DNA of 64,000 bases from Enterovirga aerilata (GCF_013044135.1 NZ_JABEPP010000001.1:930001-994000); one strand, 5' to 3'; counted from the first letter of the stretch, positions 18,791 through 29,103 are shown. Numbers and translations: made by a program. The notes: a model not told the origin generated them from the sequence alone.

Positions 18791-18887
18791 GAGGGATTGG
18801 GGGCCGGCCGCTCTTGATCGGCCGCCGCCCTCTGTGCATCAAGCCTTGAGGCCGCACCTCGCGAAATCCGGCCCGGGAGGAAAGTGC

Positions 18888-19562
18888 ATGCATGCTGGAA
18901 CTGACCGCGTCCCCTCGAGGCGGGGGCCGGTCCGCGGCCCCCAGAGCCTCGTCTCGGGGCTCGTCCTCGTCGCGCTCGCCCTTTTCGCCATCTGGCTGAC
19001 GAGCGACCTGCCGCAGGGCACGCTCCGGGCGATGGGCCCGGCCATGCTGCCGCGCTGGCTGGCCGTCGGCATAGGTCTTTGCGGCATCGCGCTCGTCGTG
19101 GTCGGGCTCACCAGGGACGGTCACCCGCTCGAGGGCTTCTCGCTGCGCGGCCCGGTCGTGGTCGGCATCGCCATCCTGTGCTTCGGGTTGACGATCCGGG
19201 GCTTCGCCTTCGGCGCGCTTCAGGTGCCGCAGCTCGGGCTGCTCGGAGCCGGCCCGCTCGCCATTTTCATCTCCGGCTTCGCCACGCACGAGGCCAGGTT
19301 CCGCGAGCTGGCCATCCTGGCTCTGGCGCTCACCTCCTTCTGCATGGTGCTGTTCGGCGACCTCCTGAACCTGCCCATTCCGATGTATCCGCAGGTCTTC
19401 GCCGACCTTTACCCGTCGGGCTGGTCGAGCGACGCGCGCCTGCGCGCAACGGCCGGGATCCTGGTCGCGCTCGCGGTGATCATCTTCGCCGCCACGCATC
19501 GACGCAGACGCGCCGCCGAGCCGATCGACGTCGTCCCCGACGAGCATGCCGGGACGATCTGA
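18888..19562 (+). CDS. Tripartite tricarboxylate transporter small membrane subunit (TctB family)
   Basis: A 224-residue membrane protein with five to six hydrophobic segments and the TctB-like LPRWLAVGIGLCGIALVVVGL and a hydrophobic C terminus followed by a basic tail. It is poorly conserved in sequence, as is normal for this subunit; the call rests mainly on its place between TctC and TctA. GGGAGG lies 7 bp before the ATG at 18888. Confidence 0.88.
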   Translation: MHAGTDRVPSRRGPVRGPQSLVSGLVLVALALFAIWLTSDLPQGTLRAMGPAMLPRWLAVGIGLCGIALVVVGLTRDGHPLEGFSLRGPVVVGIAILCFGLTIRGFAFGALQVPQLGLLGAGPLAIFISGFATHEARFRELAILALALTSFCMVLFGDLLNLPIPMYPQVFADLYPSGWSSDARLRATAGILVALAVIIFAATHRRRRAAEPIDVVPDEHAGTI

Positions 19563-19601
19563 TGCCCGCTTCCAGCTTCCTCTCGTGACCGGACCCGTCT
19601 G

Positions 19602-21149
19602 ATGGGCGACCTCATCGCAAATCTCGGCCTCGGCTTCGGCACCGTTTTCGGGCTGATCCCTGTCGACATCCCCGGCCTCGGCGTCGTGCCGATCCCGCTC
19701 AACATCTTGCTCTGCTTCGTCGGATGTCTCGTGGGAACGCTCGTCGGCGTGCTGCCGGGCGTCGGGCCGGTGGCGTCGATCGCGATGCTGCTGCCGATCA
19801 CCTTCAAGTTCGACCCGACCGGCGCCCTCATCATGCTGGCCGGCATCTATTACGGCGCGCAATATGGCGGCTCCACCACGGCCATCCTGGTGAACATCCC
19901 CGGCGAGGCGACCTCCGTGGTCACCACGCTCGACGGCCACCAGATGGCCCGGAGGGGCAGGGCGGGCGTCGCGCTCGGCATCGCGGCCATCGGGTCCTTC
20001 TTCGCCGGCTGCGTGGCGACGGTCTTCATCGCGGCCGTGGGTGCGCCGCTGACCAGGCTCGCGCTCATATTCGGGCCGGCCGAGTACTTCTCCCTGATGG
20101 TCATGGGTCTCGTCTTCGCGGTCGTGCTGGCGCGAGGCTCGATCCTGCGGGCCATCGCCATGATCCTCGTCGGGATCCTGTTCTCGACGGTCGGCACCGA
20201 CCTCGAGACTGGCCAGGAGCGCATGACCTTCGGGATGCAGTTCCTGTCGGACGGCATCGACTTCGCCGTGCTGGCGATGGGACTGTTCGGCGTCGCCGAG
20301 ATCCTGCGCAATCTCGACCACACCGAGGTCCGCGATGTCGTCAAGCAGGCGATCGGACGCCTGCTGCCGAGCATGCAGGACATGAAGGATTCCGCGAAGC
20401 CGATCCTACGCGGCACCTTCATCGGCGGCATCCTCGGCATCCTGCCCGGCAACGGCGCCGTGCTCGGACCCTTCGCCTCCTATACGATCGAGAAGAAGCT
20501 CGCGAAGGATCCGCGCCGCTTCGGCCAGGGCGCCATCGAGGGCGTCGCGGGACCGGAGAGCGCCAACAATGCGGGCGCGCAGACCTCCTTCATCCCGCTT
20601 CTGACCCTCGGCATCCCGCCGAATGCCGTGATGGCCCTCATGGTCGGCGCCATGACCATCCACGGCATCGTGCCGGGCCCGCAGGTCATGACCAAGAACC
20701 CGAGCCTGTTCTGGGGCATGATCGCCTCGATGTGGGTCGGCAACCTGATGCTGCTGATCATCAACCTGCCGATGATCGGGCTCTGGGTCCGCCTCCTGAA
20801 GGTGCCCTACCGGCTGATGTTCCCGGCCATCCTGATGTTCTGCTCGATCGGCATCTACTCGATCAACTCGCTGCCGACGGACGTCTTCTTCATCGGCCTC
20901 TTCGGACTGATCGGCTACGCTCTGATCAAGTTCGGCTTCGAGCCGGCCCCGCTCCTGCTCGGCTTCGTGCTCGGCAAGCTGATGGAGGAGAACCTGCGGC
21001 GGGCGCTCATCATCTCGCGCGGCGACATGATGACCTTCATCGAGCGCCCGGTCTCGGCCGTGCTGCTGGTGATCGCCATCGTCATGCTGGCGCTCGCGCT
21101 CCTGCCCTCCATCCGGAAGAGCCGCGAGGAGGTGTTCGTCGACGACTGA
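19602..21149 (+). CDS. Tripartite tricarboxylate transporter large membrane subunit (TctA family)
   Basis: A 515-residue permease with about ten to twelve membrane helices. Family motifs are LVGTLVGVLPGVGPVASIAMLLPITF, YYGAQYGGSTTAILVNIPGEATSVVT, and PESANNAGAQTSFIPLLTLGIPPNAVMALM. It forms the sodium- or proton-driven pore fed by the periplasmic binding protein. It lies 39 bp after TctB and upstream of a second binding-protein gene. Confidence 0.95.
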   Translation: MGDLIANLGLGFGTVFGLIPVDIPGLGVVPIPLNILLCFVGCLVGTLVGVLPGVGPVASIAMLLPITFKFDPTGALIMLAGIYYGAQYGGSTTAILVNIPGEATSVVTTLDGHQMARRGRAGVALGIAAIGSFFAGCVATVFIAAVGAPLTRLALIFGPAEYFSLMVMGLVFAVVLARGSILRAIAMILVGILFSTVGTDLETGQERMTFGMQFLSDGIDFAVLAMGLFGVAEILRNLDHTEVRDVVKQAIGRLLPSMQDMKDSAKPILRGTFIGGILGILPGNGAVLGPFASYTIEKKLAKDPRRFGQGAIEGVAGPESANNAGAQTSFIPLLTLGIPPNAVMALMVGAMTIHGIVPGPQVMTKNPSLFWGMIASMWVGNLMLLIINLPMIGLWVRLLKVPYRLMFPAILMFCSIGIYSINSLPTDVFFIGLFGLIGYALIKFGFEPAPLLLGFVLGKLMEENLRRALIISRGDMMTFIERPVSAVLLVIAIVMLALALLPSIRKSREEVFVDD

Positions 21150-21303
21150 GGCCGGCCCGCCGGCGGCGTAGCCGGGCAAAGTCCCGGCCGCGTTCACCAC
21201 GCCCCCTTGACCATCCGCCGAAAGACGGAGGTCAGGACGGCTTTCCTGGGCTTGCGGGCGCGGCGTCTCCGGACGACATGGCGGGCGTGCAAGGGAGGAT
21301 CCT

Positions 21304-22278
21304 TTGAAGAAGCTCATCAGCATCGCGGCCGCGGCGCTCGGCCTTGTGGCCGGCGCGGCCTCCGCGCAAACCTATCCGCAGCGGCCCATCACCATGATCG
21401 TGCCGTTCGCGGCCGGCGGACCGACGGACGTCATCGCCCGCATCGTCGGCGACCACATGTCCCGAACGCTCGGCCAGCAGGTCGTGATCGAGAACGTCGC
21501 CGGAGCCGGCGGCACGACGGGCATCACCCGCGCGGCCGGCGCCGCGCCCGACGGCTACACGATCATGATGGGCCATATGGGCACGCACGGCGCGGCGCCC
21601 GCGCTCTATCCCAACCTGAAATACGACCCGGCCAACAGCTTCGACACGATCGGGATGGCGGCGGGCACGCCGATCGTGATCGTCGCGAAGAAGGACTATC
21701 CGGCCGGCGACCTGAAGGCTTTCCTGGCCCATCTCAAGGCGAACGACACCAAGACCAACATGGCCCATGCGGGCGTGGGCTCGGTCTCCCACTCGACCGG
21801 CGTGCTCTTCACCTCCGTCGTGGGCATCAAGCCGACCATGGTCGCCTATCGCGGCACCGGCCCGGCGCTCAACGACCTGATGTCGGGCCAGGTCGACTTC
21901 ATGACCGACCAGATCGTCAACGTCGCGCCGCAGATCACGGGCGGCACGATCAGGGCATATGCCATCGCGACGCCGCAGCGCTCGCCGGCCCTGCCCGACG
22001 TTCCGACCACCAAGGAGGCGGGGCTCGAGGGCTACGAGGTGTCGGCCTGGAACGCGGTGTTCGGCCCCAAGGGCCTGCCCGCCGACGTGCGCGCGAAGCT
22101 GGTGGATGCGCTGAACAAGGCGCTCTCGGACGAGAACACCCGCAAACGCCTGCTCGATCTCGGCGGCGTCATCCCGGAGGGCGCGGAGCGCGGGCCCGAG
22201 GCGCTGCAGAAGCTCGTCGAGAGCGAGGTCGCGCGCTGGACGCCGGTCCTCAAGGCGGCGGGCGCGGTCGCGAACTGA
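21304..22278 (+). CDS. Tripartite tricarboxylate transporter substrate-binding protein (TctC/Bug family), copy 2
   Basis: A second 324-residue periplasmic receptor, with signal peptide MKKLISIAAAALGLVAGAASAQ and YPQRPITMIVPFAAGGPTDVIARI. It is clearly related to copy 1 but not a recent duplicate: many positions differ, and it reads YRGTGPALNDLMSGQVD where copy 1 has YRGSGPAINDLVGGQVD. It may widen the ligand range of the shared TctAB. The start is the TTG at 21304, because GGGAGGATCC directly precedes it and the signal peptide then begins at residue 1. Confidence 0.92.
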   Translation: MKKLISIAAAALGLVAGAASAQTYPQRPITMIVPFAAGGPTDVIARIVGDHMSRTLGQQVVIENVAGAGGTTGITRAAGAAPDGYTIMMGHMGTHGAAPALYPNLKYDPANSFDTIGMAAGTPIVIVAKKDYPAGDLKAFLAHLKANDTKTNMAHAGVGSVSHSTGVLFTSVVGIKPTMVAYRGTGPALNDLMSGQVDFMTDQIVNVAPQITGGTIRAYAIATPQRSPALPDVPTTKEAGLEGYEVSAWNAVFGPKGLPADVRAKLVDALNKALSDENTRKRLLDLGGVIPEGAERGPEALQKLVESEVARWTPVLKAAGAVAN

Positions 22279-22306
22279 CGGCGATCGCCGGCTGGATCCA
22301 AGAGGC

Positions 22307-22340
22307 GGCGGCGGGGACGTCCCGCCGCCGTCGTCGTTTC
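22307..22340 (+). terminator. Probable terminator after the second TctC gene
   Basis: GGCGGCGGG (22307-22315) pairs with CCCGCCGCC (22321-22329) around a five-base loop, followed by a weak T-rich stretch. It lies 29 bp after the stop codon and just before the convergent fixK-like gene. Confidence 0.6.
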
Positions 22341-22357
22341 AGGGTGAGGCGAAAGCC

Positions 22358-23050
22358 TCAATCCTCGACGATGCGGCTCATGGCGGGCCTGTTCAGCACG
22401 ACCCGGCGGGCGCCCGAAAGCGCGAGCGCGCGGTCCTGCTGGAGCTGCGACACCGAGCGGGAGACGGTCTCGAGCGTGAGGCCGAGATAGTCCGCGATGT
22501 CGCGGCGCGACATCGGCAGCTCGATCGACCCGGTGCCGCCGAGGCGCGCGTCCATCTCGATGATGAAGGCCGCCACGCGCTCCAGCGCCGTGCGCCGGCC
22601 GAGGAGCAGCATGTGCTCCTCCGCATGCTGCAGGTTCCTCGCCGTCATGGTCCAGAGCTGGCAGGCGACCTCCACGTTGCGGGTCGCGATGCGCTCGAGC
22701 TGGCGGCGCTTGAACATGAGCACCCTGGTGTCGGCGATCGCCTCCGCGGTCAGGCGATGCGTCTGGCCGGGCTCGAAGCCGAACAGGTCGCCCGGAAGGT
22801 GGAATCCGTGGATCTGTCGGCGGCCGTCGGCCAGGATCCTGCAGGTGCGCACCGCGCCCGACACGATCTTGTAGACGTATTCCGTCTCCTCACCCTCGCC
22901 ATAGACCTCCTCCTCGCGGGCATAGGAGAAGGGCGAGCCGATCAGCTCCGGGCAGCCGGCGAACAGCGCGATCTCGGGCAGTCCGGACGGGGGCAGCGCC
23001 GCCCCTCCGGCGGGCCGTGCGGTGTTCAGGGTGTTGGTGTCGAGCCTCAT
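22358..23050 (-). CDS. fixK: Crp/Fnr family regulator, FixK type
   Basis: A 230-residue regulator with an N-terminal cyclic-nucleotide-like beta-barrel (residues about 45-125) and a C-terminal winged helix. The recognition helix LTLETVSRSVSQL has the E-x-x-S-R pattern of FNR/FixK proteins, which bind TTGAT-N4-ATCAA. The FNR iron-sulfur cysteine cluster is absent, as in FixK. In Bradyrhizobium, FixJ activates fixK2, whose product turns on microaerobic genes. The same gene order here (fixL, fixJ, response regulator, fixK) supports that role. Confidence 0.9.
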   Translation of the reverse strand: MRLDTNTLNTARPAGGAALPPSGLPEIALFAGCPELIGSPFSYAREEEVYGEGEETEYVYKIVSGAVRTCRILADGRRQIHGFHLPGDLFGFEPGQTHRLTAEAIADTRVLMFKRRQLERIATRNVEVACQLWTMTARNLQHAEEHMLLLGRRTALERVAAFIIEMDARLGGTGSIELPMSRRDIADYLGLTLETVSRSVSQLQQDRALALSGARRVVLNRPAMSRIVED

Positions 23051-23120
23051 CGGCGGGTCCTCGTCTCAGGCATCGAGAGAGGTACCGGTGGGCCACCGCA
23101 CGCGATATTCGGGGCGAGCG

Positions 23121-23215
23121 CTTAAGGGCGGCCCCTTACGGGCAACCCCTTAGCCGCATGTTCCGGCGCCGGATGCTTAGACCCGCAGCGCGGCAGGCCC
23201 CTTGATCCATCGCAA
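23121..23215 (-). promoter_or_regulatory. Putative regulatory region of fixK
   Basis: Between fixK and the single-domain regulator, two CCCCTTA motifs lie at 23132-23138 and 23146-23152 (14-bp spacing), with an inverse CTTAAGGG at 23121-23128. A degenerate FixK box, TTGAT-N4-CGCAA, lies at 23202-23215. The repeated motif 70-100 bp upstream of the start would suit FixJ binding, and the degenerate box could mediate feedback. Both are inference from position. Confidence 0.35.
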
Positions 23216-23246
23216 GCCCGCATCGCCGGTCGCCACGTCCTCCGCG

Positions 23247-23645
23247 TCAGGCGGAGAGTTCCGGACGGCGGAAGCGGCCGGCCCGTGCGGCCTCGACCGC
23301 GCTCAGGAGGACGTCCTGGGACAGCGGCTTCTCGATGAGGTCCAGCCCGGCCTTGTCCGCCCGCCTGCGGATGGCGGGGTCGGGATGGCCGGTGACGAGG
23401 ATCACGGGCGCCAGGACGTTGCGCTCGCGCAGGCGCCGGAACAGGTCCATCCCGTCCATGGCGGGCAGCTTGAAGTCGATGATCAGGCAGGTCGGTTCCG
23501 GCCGCGGCAGCGACGACAGCAGTTCCTCGCCGTCCCGGAAGGTGAAGACGTCGTAGCCTTCGCTCTCCAGCAGAAAGCGAAGCGAATTGAGAGCGCCCGG
23601 GTCGTCGTCGACGACGAAGACGGGCTTGCGGTCTTGGCTGGCCAT
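23247..23645 (-). CDS. Single-domain response regulator
   Basis: A 132-residue stand-alone receiver domain with acidic pocket VVDDD at residues 11-15, phospho-acceptor aspartate in LIIDFKLPAMDGMD, switch threonine in LVTGHPD, and lysine in LIEKPLS. There is no output domain. The position between fixJ and fixK matches the Bradyrhizobium gene bll2758, which lies in the same place and is FixK2-controlled. A perfect FixK box sits about 80 bp upstream of this start. The ATG at 23645 follows GAGG; an in-frame GTG at 23702 would add 19 residues. Confidence 0.9.
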   Translation of the reverse strand: MASQDRKPVFVVDDDPGALNSLRFLLESEGYDVFTFRDGEELLSSLPRPEPTCLIIDFKLPAMDGMDLFRRLRERNVLAPVILVTGHPDPAIRRRADKAGLDLIEKPLSQDVLLSAVEAARAGRFRRPELSA

Positions 23646-23719
23646 GGCCTCGGGCCGGCGCGAGCCGGCGAAATCGAGCAGGATGGCATGCAGGCTAGCC
23701 ACCTGCAGCGCGGCTCGCC

Positions 23720-23733
23720 TTGATGTCGATCAA
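23720..23733 (-). promoter_or_regulatory. FixK/FNR box, perfect palindrome
   Basis: TTGATGTCGATCAA is a perfect match to the consensus TTGAT-N4-ATCAA. Its centre is about 81 bp upstream of the response regulator start codon, so a transcription start about 40 bp downstream would give class II activation. It is the only perfect copy I found in the window. Confidence 0.85.
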
Positions 23734-23755
23734 GCCTTCGCCGGCCTCGCGCTCG

Positions 23756-24370
23756 TCAGGCCGCGCCCGCCCGCACGGCCAGCCGGACCAGCTCCGAGAT
23801 GCTGGCGGCCTGCATCTTGCTCATGACGTTCGCCCGGTAGATCTCCACGGTGCGCGGACTGATCTCGAGATGGCGGGCGATGACCTTGTTCGGCTCGCCC
23901 GCGACCAGACGGTCGAAGACCTGGCGCTCGCGCTGGGTCAGGCGCGCAAGCCGTTCCGTGAAGTCCTGGATCGCCGGGTCGGCCGCCTCCGTCCGGCTCT
24001 GCTCGACGGCGGAGCGGATGGCGCCGAGCAGCACCTCGTCGTCGAAGGGCTTCTCGATGAAGTCGGCGGCCCCGAGCTTCATCGCCTCCACGGCCAGCGG
24101 CACGTCCCCGTGGGCCGTCATGACGATCACCGGCAGCGTGCGCCCGGTAGCGCGGATGCGCTTCAGGAGTTCGATCCCGTCCATGCCCGGCATGCGGATA
24201 TCGGTGAGGACGCAGCCGTCGGCGATCTTGGGAAGCGCGTCCAGAAGCGGCTGCGCGCCGTGATAGAGCCGCACCGAATAGCCGGACGAATCGAGCAGGA
24301 ACTCCAGCGACTCGCGCATGGCGTCGTCGTCGTCCACCACATGGACGAGCGGGTTCGTCTCACTCTGCAT
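23756..24370 (-). CDS. fixJ: Response regulator FixJ
   Basis: A 204-residue two-domain regulator. The receiver domain (1-120) has VVDDDD, the phospho-acceptor in [16 protein letters not shown] and IEKPFDD. The LuxR-type helix-turn-helix (about 140-200) contains [37 protein letters not shown]. It is phosphorylated by FixL under low oxygen and activates fixK. It overlaps the fixL stop by 11 bp, so the two are translationally coupled. Confidence 0.95.
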   Translation of the reverse strand: MQSETNPLVHVVDDDDAMRESLEFLLDSSGYSVRLYHGAQPLLDALPKIADGCVLTDIRMPGMDGIELLKRIRATGRTLPVIVMTAHGDVPLAVEAMKLGAADFIEKPFDDEVLLGAIRSAVEQSRTEAADPAIQDFTERLARLTQRERQVFDRLVAGEPNKVIARHLEISPRTVEIYRANVMSKMQAASISELVRLAVRAGAA

Positions 24371-25871
24371 CGATCGGCTCTCCGACAGCCGTGGCCGGCA
24401 AGATCAGGCGGAAGGTCGCCCCGCCCTGCGGGTTGCGCTCGACCCAGAGCCGCCCGCCATGGGCCTCCACGATCGTCCGGCTGATCGACAGCCCGACGCC
24501 CATGCCCGTCGCCTTGGTGGTCACGAAGGGCTGGAACAGCCGGTCCGCGACCTCCTCCGAGATGCCGGGACCGGTATCGGCCACGCTGATCTCCACCATT
24601 CCGTCCGGCTTGAGCCGGCTCGCGATGCCGAGCTCGCGCCGCTCCGTGCTCTGCATGGCATCCGCCGCATTGCGCAACAGGTTCACCAGCACCTGCTGGA
24701 TCTGGACGCGGTCGGCCAGCACGGTCGCAGCCCGCGGGTCGAGGTCGAGCCGGGTGACGATGCCCTGCTGACCCGCCCCCACGAGGGCCAGGGCGCTCGC
24801 CTCGTCGATGAGGCGGGAGACGGTCTCCACCCGCTTCTCGGTCTCGCCGCGCGACACGAAATCCCGCAGCCGCCTGATGATCTGCCCGGCCCGCACCGCC
24901 TGTTCGGAGGCCTTGTCCAGGGCCTCCTTCACCTTGGGGAGAGCGGCGGCCTCGCCCTGGTCGAGCAGCCGCCGGCATCCCTTCATGTAGTTGCTGACCG
25001 CGGCGAGCGGCTGGTTGAGCTCATGCGCGAGCGTGGAGGCCATCTCGCCCATGGCGGTGAGGCGCGAGACGTGGACCAGCTCCGCCTGGAGCTCCTGGAG
25101 ACGCGCCTGCGTCTGCTGCCGCTCCGTCAGGTCCGTGATGAAGCCCGTGAAGAAGACGCGCTCGCCGCTGCGCATCTCGCCGACCGCGAGCTCCATCGGG
25201 AAGGTCGATCCGTCGCGCCGCATGCCCGTGACCACGCGGCCCACGCCGATGATGCGGCGCTCCCCGGTGTCGCGGTAGCGGCGGAGATAGGCGTCGTGCC
25301 GGCTCTGGTCCGGCTCCGGCATCAGCATCGACACGTTGCGCCCGAGCACCTCCTGGGCGCTGTAGCCGAAGAGCCGCTCCGCGGCGGTGCTGAAGGATTG
25401 CATCAGCCCGTCCGCGTCGATCACGATCATGGCGTCGGGCACGGTGTCCAGGATCGAGCGCAGATGCGCCTCGCGTTCGAGCAGCGCCTGCGTAATCTCG
25501 GAGGTCCGGCGCTGCATCGAGCGGAGCCGCTCGCCGCCGAGCGCGATGGAGATGCCCAGCAGCGCGAAAAGCAGCGCGTCGACCTGGTTGGCCAGGATCA
25601 CCTGCTCCCGCATGTGGATCGCTGAGCCGACGGCGACCCCGAGCAGCGTCGCGATGAGGCACGGAACGATGCCGCCTCCTGCGGCGCCGACGAGGAGCGC
25701 CGGCACGAAGAACAGGAATACCGCCCGGTCGCCGAGCAGCGGATCGAGCATCAGCCGCGCCGCCGCGCCGAGCCCGATGAGGATCGCCGCGTAGAGATAG
25801 GGCCTCGCATCGAAGCCGCCATCGGCCCGCTCGGCCGGAGCGGGGCCTGGGGGTCTGATCCAGTCGCTCAT
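24360..25871 (-). CDS. fixL: Oxygen-sensing histidine kinase FixL
   Basis: A 503-residue membrane kinase. Four hydrophobic helices occupy about residues 25-115, followed by a heme-binding PAS domain (about 130-260). The latter has [14 protein letters not shown], in which the His corresponds to the proximal heme ligand of Bradyrhizobium FixL, and the conserved [22 protein letters not shown]. The kinase core has an H-box ([20 protein letters not shown]), N-box ([10 protein letters not shown]), and G-boxes ([16 protein letters not shown]). Oxygen on the heme shuts off autophosphorylation. The four-helix N terminus is like Sinorhizobium FixL, while the PAS sequence is closer to Bradyrhizobium. 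Confidence 0.95.
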   Translation of the reverse strand: MSDWIRPPGPAPAERADGGFDARPYLYAAILIGLGAAARLMLDPLLGDRAVFLFFVPALLVGAAGGGIVPCLIATLLGVAVGSAIHMREQVILANQVDALLFALLGISIALGGERLRSMQRRTSEITQALLEREAHLRSILDTVPDAMIVIDADGLMQSFSTAAERLFGYSAQEVLGRNVSMLMPEPDQSRHDAYLRRYRDTGERRIIGVGRVVTGMRRDGSTFPMELAVGEMRSGERVFFTGFITDLTERQQTQARLQELQAELVHVSRLTAMGEMASTLAHELNQPLAAVSNYMKGCRRLLDQGEAAALPKVKEALDKASEQAVRAGQIIRRLRDFVSRGETEKRVETVSRLIDEASALALVGAGQQGIVTRLDLDPRAATVLADRVQIQQVLVNLLRNAADAMQSTERRELGIASRLKPDGMVEISVADTGPGISEEVADRLFQPFVTTKATGMGVGLSISRTIVEAHGGRLWVERNPQGGATFRLILPATAVGEPIDAE

Positions 25872-25997
25872 CGGTTCGACGCGTGGTCCGGGCGCAGGCT
25901 CGCCGCCTCTCTCCGTAGTGCCCGACGCTCTATAGCAGGGCGAGCGCCGCCCGACAGGCTGCTCACGTCGCGGCGCGCGGGGAGATCTGCGGCCGGC

Positions 25998-27593
<1,596 letters not shown>

Positions 27594-27670
27594 GGTTGGG
27601 CGTAGCGGAATCGGTTCGGCGGGACAGCGGCGATCTGTCCACAGGCGATGGTGCCGGGACTCTTTGTGCA

Positions 27671-27684
27671 GTGCAGCTCTGCAC
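27671..27684 (+). promoter_or_regulatory. Short hairpin upstream of the 24-codon ORF
   Basis: GTGCAG (27671-27676) pairs with CTGCAC (27679-27684). It lies about 30 bp before the extreme Shine-Dalgarno. It may be an operator or part of the 5' leader; the evidence is only the perfect symmetry. Confidence 0.3.
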
Positions 27685-27710
27685 CCATATTGGGGTCCCT
27701 GCAACGTACT

Positions 27711-27724
27711 GAAAGGAGGTGATC
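27711..27724 (+). promoter_or_regulatory. 14-nt ribosome-binding site matching the full 16S 3' tail
   Basis: GAAAGGAGGTGATC is complementary, without mismatch, to the GATCACCTCCTTTC tail of alphaproteobacterial 16S rRNA, far longer than ordinary sites in this window (4-7 bases). GGAGG ends seven bases before the GTG at 27727. Within the following ORF, ACCTCC (27772-27777) and CCTCCTT (27779-27785) could pair back onto this site. Confidence 0.75.
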
Positions 27725-27726
27725 GA

Positions 27727-27801
27727 GTGTCTCATTGTCATATGGTGCGGTCACCGATCGCCGTGACCCTGACCTCCGCCTCCTTCGAGGCGCGGGGCTG
27801 A
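27727..27801 (+). CDS. Candidate 24-codon leader peptide
   Basis: From the GTG at 27727 the frame reads VSHCHMVRSPIAVTLTSASFEARG and then stops. An internal ATG at 27742 is the other possible start. The exceptional ribosome site seven bases upstream argues that it is translated. A GC-rich hairpin with a terminator-like tail lies 70 bp downstream, and the yghU-like gene begins at 28021. A regulatory leader peptide or a small structured RNA are both possible. No family is recognised. Confidence 0.5.
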   Translation: MSHCHMVRSPIAVTLTSASFEARG

Positions 27802-27869
27802 AGGGTTCACCGGCCGCGCTGAGAAGCGCCGCCGCCACGTGTTGATCTGACCGTGCAAGACAATGGAAG

Positions 27870-27898
27870 GGCCGCCCGCAGGGGCGGCCCTTCGCTTT
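27870..27898 (+). terminator. Terminator or attenuator hairpin
   Basis: GGGCCGCCC (27870-27878) pairs with GGGCGGCCC (27883-27891) around four bases, followed by TTCGCTTT. It closes the short transcription unit that starts upstream of 27711, or acts as an attenuator before the gene at 28021. Confidence 0.65.
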
Positions 27899-28020
27899 GG
27901 GGAGGCCGGCATGTCCGCGCATCATGGCTCGCCGCCGCGCCGGCGTCGCGCATTGCGTCGCCGCTTCCGCTAGGCTTGAGCGTAGCGCGCGCCCTGCGCG
28001 GAAGCTGGAGCCATGCGAGA

Positions 28021-28908
28021 ATGAGCAGCTCGTCCGAATACACGCCGCCGAAGGTCTGGGCCTGGAACAAGGCCAGTGGCGGCCGCTTCGCCAACATCAA
28101 CCGGCCGGTCGCCGGCCCCACGCACGAGAAGGAGCTCCCGGTCGGCAAGCATCCGCTCCAGCTCTACTCGCTCGGCACCCCGAACGGCGTGAAGGTCACG
28201 ATCATGCTGGAGGAGCTGCTGGCCCTCGGCCATAAGGAGGCGGAATACGACGCCTGGCTCATCCGGATCAGCGAAGGCGAGCAGTTCTCGACCGGCTTCG
28301 TCGCCGTGAACCCGAACTCCAAGATTCCGGCTCTCGTCGACCGGAGCGGCGCGACGCCGATCCGGGTCTTCGAATCCGGCTCGATCCTCCTGTACCTGGC
28401 CGAGAAATTCGGTGCCTTCCTGCCCACCGAGCAGCCGGCGCGGGCCGAAACCCTGTCCTGGCTCTTCTGGCAGATGGGCAGCGCACCGTTCCTCGGCGGC
28501 GGCTTCGGCCATTTCTACGCCTATGCGCCGGTGAAGATCGAATACGCGATCGACCGCTACGCCATGGAGGTGAAGCGTCAGATGGACGTGCTCGACCGCC
28601 GGCTGGCCGAGACGAAGTTCGTCGCCGGCGACGACTACACCATCGCCGATATGGCGATCTGGCCCTGGTACGGCGGCTTGGCCAAGGGCTGGCAATATGG
28701 GGCGGCGGAGTTCCTCCAGGTGCAGGATTACAGGAACGTCCAGCGCTGGGCCGACGAGATCCACGCCCGGCCCGCCGTGAAGCGCGGCCGCATGGTGAAC
28801 CGCATCACGGGCGATCCGTCCGAGCAGCTGCACGAGCGCCACGACGCCGCGGATTTCGACACCAAGACGCAGGAAAAGATCGCCGGCTCCGCCGCGGCGG
28901 CAGGCTGA
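28021..28908 (+). CDS. yghU: Glutathione S-transferase family protein, YghU-like disulfide reductase
   Basis: A 295-residue cytosolic protein resembling E. coli YghU, a glutathione-dependent disulfide-bond oxidoreductase. The N-terminal extension FANINRPVAGPTHEKELPVGKHPLQLYSLGTPNGVKV is typical of the YghU/YfcG group. The thioredoxin-like domain contains NPNSKIPALVD and FESGSILLYLAEKFG; the helical domain contains DYTIADMAIWPWYGGL. Substrate is likely a glutathione-linked disulfide or peroxide. The ATG at 28021 is the first in frame that gives the family N terminus. Confidence 0.9.
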   Translation: MSSSSEYTPPKVWAWNKASGGRFANINRPVAGPTHEKELPVGKHPLQLYSLGTPNGVKVTIMLEELLALGHKEAEYDAWLIRISEGEQFSTGFVAVNPNSKIPALVDRSGATPIRVFESGSILLYLAEKFGAFLPTEQPARAETLSWLFWQMGSAPFLGGGFGHFYAYAPVKIEYAIDRYAMEVKRQMDVLDRRLAETKFVAGDDYTIADMAIWPWYGGLAKGWQYGAAEFLQVQDYRNVQRWADEIHARPAVKRGRMVNRITGDPSEQLHERHDAADFDTKTQEKIAGSAAAAG

Positions 28909-29103
28909 GCGGGGCGCTCGCCGCCGCGGCGTTCCGAAGGCATTTGCGGATGTCCGAACGCGGCGGGCCTGCGAAGGCAGGCGCCGCCGGGGGCGAGCCT
29001 GTGGCTCATGCCGGTCCGGTGATCCGTCCGCATCTGAACCGGAGCTTGGACGGGGAGCCGGCGTTTCCTTCCGCTGCCATTCGGAGCGGAGAGCCAGGCC
29101 GGA

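Noticed and set aside
23202-23215. Second perfect FixK box
   Set aside because: The right half is CGCAA instead of ATCAA, so it is reported only as degenerate.
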